Positions 60,751 through 64,000 of a stretch of 64,000 nucleotides of DNA are shown here, in pieces. Where the stretch lies: the NCBI GenBank assembly GCA_023701435.1, contig JAMPXB010000004.1, forward strand, positions 1-64,000. Direction: 5' to 3'. The position numbers and the translations under genes are program-made. The notes beneath the pieces are model-generated. The model had not been told where the DNA came from. It saw only the letters and a program-made list of their open reading frames with translations, and did not search any database. The DNA is from Bacteriovoracaceae bacterium (GTDB lineage: Bacteria; Bdellovibrionota; Bacteriovoracia; Bacteriovoracales; Bacteriovoracaceae). Numbering within the stretch: position 1 is the stretch's first letter; every line of letters starts with the position of its first letter.

Positions 60751-61874
60751 TCTCTCCGTTGATAATGTTTTAATTTATCCATATCAAGCTCCAGTCCAAG
60801 GCCCGGGCCTGATGGTAATTTTAATTGGTAATTTGAGAACTCAGGAGGATTGGCCACAATATCATCAGTCAGTAGTAAAGGACCGAATAGTTCGGTTCCC
60901 CACTCTAAAGACCTCAAAGTAGAAAAGGCCTGAGCAGAAGCAATCGAACCAATACTGCCTTCAAGCAAGGTTCCACCATAGAGTGCGATGCCGGCCGCTT
61001 CTCCAATAGCTGCAACTTTTAAAACGGCCATCGGGCCCCCGGACTTAGCAATCTTTAAAGCAAAGACATCAGCCGCTCCCAGGCAAGCAAGATCAAAGGC
61101 ATCTTCCGGTGTCGCCACAGCTTCATCGGCCATAATTGGAACAATAAATTTCTCTCTTAAACGAGCAAGACCGCGATGATTTTCTTTAACAATAGGCTGT
61201 TCAATTAAATCAACTCCCGCATCCTGAAGGGCGGCAATTCCCGTTTTGGCCGTGCTTTCACTCCAGGCCTGATTAACATCAACAGTTACCTTTGCACGAT
61301 TTCCCAGCGCCTTTTTAATTGCCGAAACATGGGCAATATCAACAGCAGGCTCACGTGATCCAATTTTTAACTTAAAGGTATTGTGTCTTTTGATGGCCAG
61401 AAGTTTCTCAGCCTCATCAATGTCCTGTTCGGTTTTACCACTGGCCAGAGTCCATAATACCGGCAAAGTATCGGTGACAGCACCACCTAAAAGAGTCGCC
61501 ATGGAAACATTTAATCTTTTCCCTTGAGCATCAAACAGTGCCGTTTCAATTGCCGATTTCGATAATCTGTTGCCTTTGGCAATCTTTGATAATTGAGTCA
61601 TGGCACTTTGAATATTAGTAGCATCAATATTTATCAGTGCCGGGGCCAGGTACTTATCAATTGTGAGCTTGATTCCCTCTGGAGATTCCTCTCCATAGCT
61701 TAGTCCCCCGATAGTCGTGGCTTCACCTATTCCCACTAAACCGTCACTGGAATACAACTTGATGATCACCATGGATTGTTTTTGCATGGTGGTCATCGAG
61801 AGCTTATGGGGCCTGATAGTCGGCAGGTCAATAATAAAGGATTCTACTTTGGTAATTGTGATCGGTGTCTTCAT
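60747..61874 (-). CDS. catB: Muconate cycloisomerase
   Basis: The 375-residue enolase-superfamily enzyme converts cis,cis-muconate to muconolactone. The KxK base motif (FKLKIG), the metal ligands in VDVNQ, LIEQP and MADEA are present. It is the first gene of the seven-gene operon catB-catC-catA-catI-catJ-pcaF-pcaD. There is no Shine-Dalgarno. The predicted transcript starts 1-2 nt before the ATG (see 61883). Confidence 0.94.
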   Translation of the reverse strand: MKTPITITKVESFIIDLPTIRPHKLSMTTMQKQSMVIIKLYSSDGLVGIGEATTIGGLSYGEESPEGIKLTIDKYLAPALINIDATNIQSAMTQLSKIAKGNRLSKSAIETALFDAQGKRLNVSMATLLGGAVTDTLPVLWTLASGKTEQDIDEAEKLLAIKRHNTFKLKIGSREPAVDIAHVSAIKKALGNRAKVTVDVNQAWSESTAKTGIAALQDAGVDLIEQPIVKENHRGLARLREKFIVPIMADEAVATPEDAFDLACLGAADVFALKIAKSGGPMAVLKVAAIGEAAGIALYGGTLLEGSIGSIASAQAFSTLRSLEWGTELFGPLLLTDDIVANPPEFSNYQLKLPSGPGLGLELDMDKLKHYQRRE

Positions 61875-61882
61875 GTCTGATA

Positions 61883-61912
61883 TCTTAAATCTTGACGGGA
61901 TGCGAGTCCAAG
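61883..61912 (-). promoter_or_regulatory. Predicted catB operon promoter
   Basis: On the minus strand TTGGAC (61912-61907) and TAAGAT (61888-61883) are separated by 18 nt. The start is expected near 61876, close to the catB ATG at 61874. The LysR operator at 61932 would be centred about 61-63 bp upstream, a usual LysR activator position. Confidence 0.5.
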
Positions 61913-61931
61913 ACTCAGAATATTAGTTTTA

Positions 61932-61946
61932 ATACCCAGGAGGTAT
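61932..61946. promoter_or_regulatory. LysR-type operator ATAC-N7-GTAT
   Basis: ATAC-CCAGGAG-GTAT exactly matches the BenM/CatM recognition consensus ATAC-N7-GTAT. It lies in the 74-bp divergent region between catB and the LysR gene. Its spacer contains the AGGAG of the regulator's own ribosome-binding site. Confidence 0.75.
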
Positions 61947-61948
61947 TG

Positions 61949-62863
61949 ATGGAACTCAGGCACATTCGTTATTTCCTTGAGATTACTTATGACATGAATA
62001 TGACCAGAGCAGCGGAAAGATTGCATATGTCACAACCTCCACTAAGCCGTCAGATCCGCCAACTCGAAGAGGAACTGGGAACTGAATTATTCTTTCGCAA
62101 TGGGAAACAACTGACTCTCACACAGGCCGGAAAATTTTTTATCAGTAAAGCGCAGCAGATTCTCGACTCCGTTGAAGAAACAGAAACGGCGATGAAAAGA
62201 ATCGGCCGTTCCGGGCATTGCTGGCTCAATATTGGCTTTGTTCCCTCCACCATTTATGGTTTTTTACCTGAATTTCTCCGTCATTACCGCATGACAAATC
62301 CCAAGATAGAAATCAGTCTGACTGAACACATAAGCCTTCATCAAGTTCAGGCCCTTAAGTCTGGTCAGATCGATGTTGGTTTTGGTCGCTTGCACTTTGA
62401 TGATCCTGACATAAAACAAGAAACGGTTTTAGAAGAAGCACTGATGGTGGTTCTTCCCAAAAATCATCCCCTGGCAAAGAAGGCTTCAGTCAGTCTGAGA
62501 AATATAGAAAAAGAACCTTTGATTCTTTATCCTGCACGGCCAAGACCTAATTACTCTGATCAAATTACTTCTTTTTTTTATCAAGAAGGCATTCAACCCA
62601 ACGTTATCCAGGAAGTGCAGGAACTGCAGACGACTTTGGGTCTGGTCGCCTCGGGTGTAGGCATCAGCATTGTTCCCAAATCAGTGCAAAAGATGAGATC
62701 GGGAGATGTGATTTACATTCCTATTAATAATCCCAAAGTAACTTCTCCCGTGATCATGATGTATCGAAACAAAGAGCAATCTTCTGAGCTCCTTGATTTT
62801 TTAAAACGTATCCGATTACTTTCAGGCATCAGTAAACAAAGACAAAAGCTCATGAAAAACTAA
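61949..62863 (+). CDS. catR: LysR regulator of the catechol operon (CatR/BenM-like)
   Basis: The 304-residue LysR protein has an N-terminal helix-turn-helix (MTRAAERLHMSQPPLSRQIRQLE) and a C-terminal inducer domain with GLVASGVGISIVPKS. The divergent position next to catB and the ATAC-N7-GTAT site fit a CatR/CatM/BenM-like activator that responds to cis,cis-muconate. AGGAGG lies 6 nt before the ATG at 61949, so the longer frame from 61892 is rejected. Confidence 0.88.
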   Translation: MELRHIRYFLEITYDMNMTRAAERLHMSQPPLSRQIRQLEEELGTELFFRNGKQLTLTQAGKFFISKAQQILDSVEETETAMKRIGRSGHCWLNIGFVPSTIYGFLPEFLRHYRMTNPKIEISLTEHISLHQVQALKSGQIDVGFGRLHFDDPDIKQETVLEEALMVVLPKNHPLAKKASVSLRNIEKEPLILYPARPRPNYSDQITSFFYQEGIQPNVIQEVQELQTTLGLVASGVGISIVPKSVQKMRSGDVIYIPINNPKVTSPVIMMYRNKEQSSELLDFLKRIRLLSGISKQRQKLMKN

Positions 62864-62864
62864 A

Positions 62865-63377
62865 TCAAACTTTATTGAATTGAACATTTAAGGAGATGTT
62901 GACCTCATCACCCACCAGTATCCCTCCAGCCTCCAAAGCTGCGTTCCAGCTAAGTCCAAAATCCTTGCGATTGATTTTGGTCGCGGCTTTGGCCGATAAT
63001 TTATGACCCTTCATCTCGTCCAAAAGTTCCTCTACCTCCAGTATTACCGGTAAAGTCACTCCATGCAGAGTCAGGTCTCCCTTAATTTTTAATTGGCGAA
63101 AGTTTCCTTCAAATTTTTTAGAGATAAAAGTAATGGTGGGATATTTTTTTATATCAAGGAAGTCACTGCCTTTAACCTGATTGTCTCTTTGCAAGTCTCC
63201 CGTATCAATACTTTCCGATTCAATCAAAATATCGACACGTGAATTTTCTAGTTTCTGGGCGTCGTAATCGAGGGTTCCCGAGAACTTCTTAAGTCCTCCC
63301 CGGACTTTAGCAAACATCATGTGTTTCACGTTGAATTCAATTTTGGAATGAACAGGATCAATAAAATAACGACCCAT
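62865..63377 (-). CDS. YceI family protein without signal peptide
   Basis: The 170-residue protein is a YceI lipocalin-like domain (YFIDPVHSKIEFNVKHM, SIDTGDLQRDNQVKGSDFL, DFGLSWNAALEAGGILVGDEV). Unlike the copy at 40957 it has no signal peptide and should stay in the cytoplasm. It converges with catR with a 1-bp gap. Confidence 0.9.
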   Translation of the reverse strand: MGRYFIDPVHSKIEFNVKHMMFAKVRGGLKKFSGTLDYDAQKLENSRVDILIESESIDTGDLQRDNQVKGSDFLDIKKYPTITFISKKFEGNFRQLKIKGDLTLHGVTLPVILEVEELLDEMKGHKLSAKAATKINRKDFGLSWNAALEAGGILVGDEVNISLNVQFNKV

Positions 63378-63480
63378 GAGCTCCTTCCTTTTTAACCATA
63401 AATCTTACTGAATCCCGACATTTGATAAAGGCCCACAACACCGAAAATCAATCATTTGCTTGAAATATTAAAACATGAGT

Positions 63481-63510
63481 TTGACAATATGCTATAGAGC
63501 ACAATAGTAT
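63481..63510 (+). promoter_or_regulatory. Sigma-70-type promoter, near-leaderless start
   Basis: TTGACA (63481-63486), an 18-nt spacer and TAGTAT (63505-63510). The ATG at 63518 follows the -10 by 7 nt, so the mRNA would be leaderless or nearly so. Confidence 0.65.
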
Positions 63511-63517
63511 AGGGGCA

Positions 63518-64000
63518 ATGCAGAAGCTGATGCTTAATCTTATTCCTTTACTCGTCCTAGTGTTGGCCTCCGCGGTAATGGCCGGAGATTTCCAAACACG
63601 GTCCCTCATTGATAAGACCTATGTCCGAGACAACTCTTATTGCCGGTTAAATAACAAAACCATTGAAATAGAAGTAAGAAGCTTTGATAAATACACAGAA
63701 GTTGGAGATTCCGAATATGGCGAACATATCTTCGCACTTCAATCCGGCAGGCCAATTCTATTGCCCCTTAATCATGATAATTTGGGCAGCTATAGGCTTT
63801 TTAAGGGAAAGAGCGACTATTGTTCTAAGTCCCTGGCAATCTCAACGGGAGAGGACGTTCTGGCCCTTTTCTTTTTAAAAGACAATAGACCTCTGGGTGA
63901 TACTCTTTCGATTCTTTTTTATAATGTCAAAACAACAAGATCTCAATTGCTGGAGACAGCATATTCCACCGAAAACGGAATCATTGACCAAGGGAAATTA
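63518..64000 (+). CDS. Secreted protein of unknown function (partial, runs off window)
   Basis: The frame stays open from the ATG at 63518 to the end of the window (161 codons). A signal peptide (LLVLVLASAVMAG) is followed by a mature part with cysteines in SYCRLNN and DYCSKS. I do not recognise the family. The C-terminus is beyond the window. Confidence 0.75.
   Translation, partial: MQKLMLNLIPLLVLVLASAVMAGDFQTRSLIDKTYVRDNSYCRLNNKTIEIEVRSFDKYTEVGDSEYGEHIFALQSGRPILLPLNHDNLGSYRLFKGKSDYCSKSLAISTGEDVLALFFLKDNRPLGDTLSILFYNVKTTRSQLLETAYSTENGIIDQGKL

Overview
The window looks like chromosomal DNA from a Gram-negative, flagellated bacterium with moderate to low GC. It has many Sec-exported proteins and lipoproteins, a TolC/RND system, outer-membrane phospholipase A, flagellin and a bacterial SWIB-domain protein. 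The overall flavour resembles Bdellovibrionota (Bacteriovorax/Peredibacter-like), but that placement is an inference from gene style, not from a marker gene. Genes are densely packed, often with 1-4 nt overlaps. I see no rRNA, tRNA, CRISPR or prophage.

Layout. 1-150: the end of a probable insertion sequence. 0.2-20 kb: stress and envelope genes (two-cysteine OsmC, DUF2267, FtsH, BON, a subtilase lipoprotein, a CHASE-GAF histidine kinase, BrkB/YihY, NnrS, SWIB, SerA, a Cys-rich copper-binding protein, PilZ, an orphan flagellin). 20-30 kb: a micro-oxic/anaerobic island with a protoporphyrinogen oxidase-like gene, hemN, a second nnrS, CBS-domain genes and an FNR-like regulator with four well-placed cysteines. 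Three FNR-type boxes lie in its promoters. Inside the island are the wrecks of moeA, moaA and a rhodanese/MoeB-like gene, and nearby a wrecked c-heme (CxxCH) gene, so a former Mo-dependent respiration appears to have been lost. One breakpoint in this wreck contains an 89-bp near-exact copy of an internal piece of the RND pump gene 6 kb away.

30.5-36.9 kb: a TetR-TolC-adaptor-RND operon whose pump lacks the usual proton-relay residues and whose adaptor lacks room for the hairpin domain, plus a second TetR gene that seems to start at AUA. 37-43 kb: BON proteins, two divergent paralogous EF-hand-like lipoproteins, a VIT1-like transporter, YceI, and a Tat-exported LigB-family dioxygenase with a LysR neighbour. 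43.6-46.2 kb: an overlapping GNAT (OlsB-like), PlsC (OlsA-like) and arginase operon that reads as ornithine-lipid synthesis with its own ornithine supply. 46-56 kb: mostly envelope and secreted proteins, including a probable Cys-His-Asp protein-glutaminase-like enzyme.

56-62.9 kb: a complete catechol ortho-cleavage operon (catB, catC, catA, catI, catJ, pcaF, pcaD) with a divergent LysR regulator and an ATAC-N7-GTAT operator that overlaps the regulator's ribosome-binding site. A repeated theme across the window is genes without a Shine-Dalgarno sequence whose -10 hexamer lies 6-7 nt before the start codon, which suggests frequent leaderless mRNAs.
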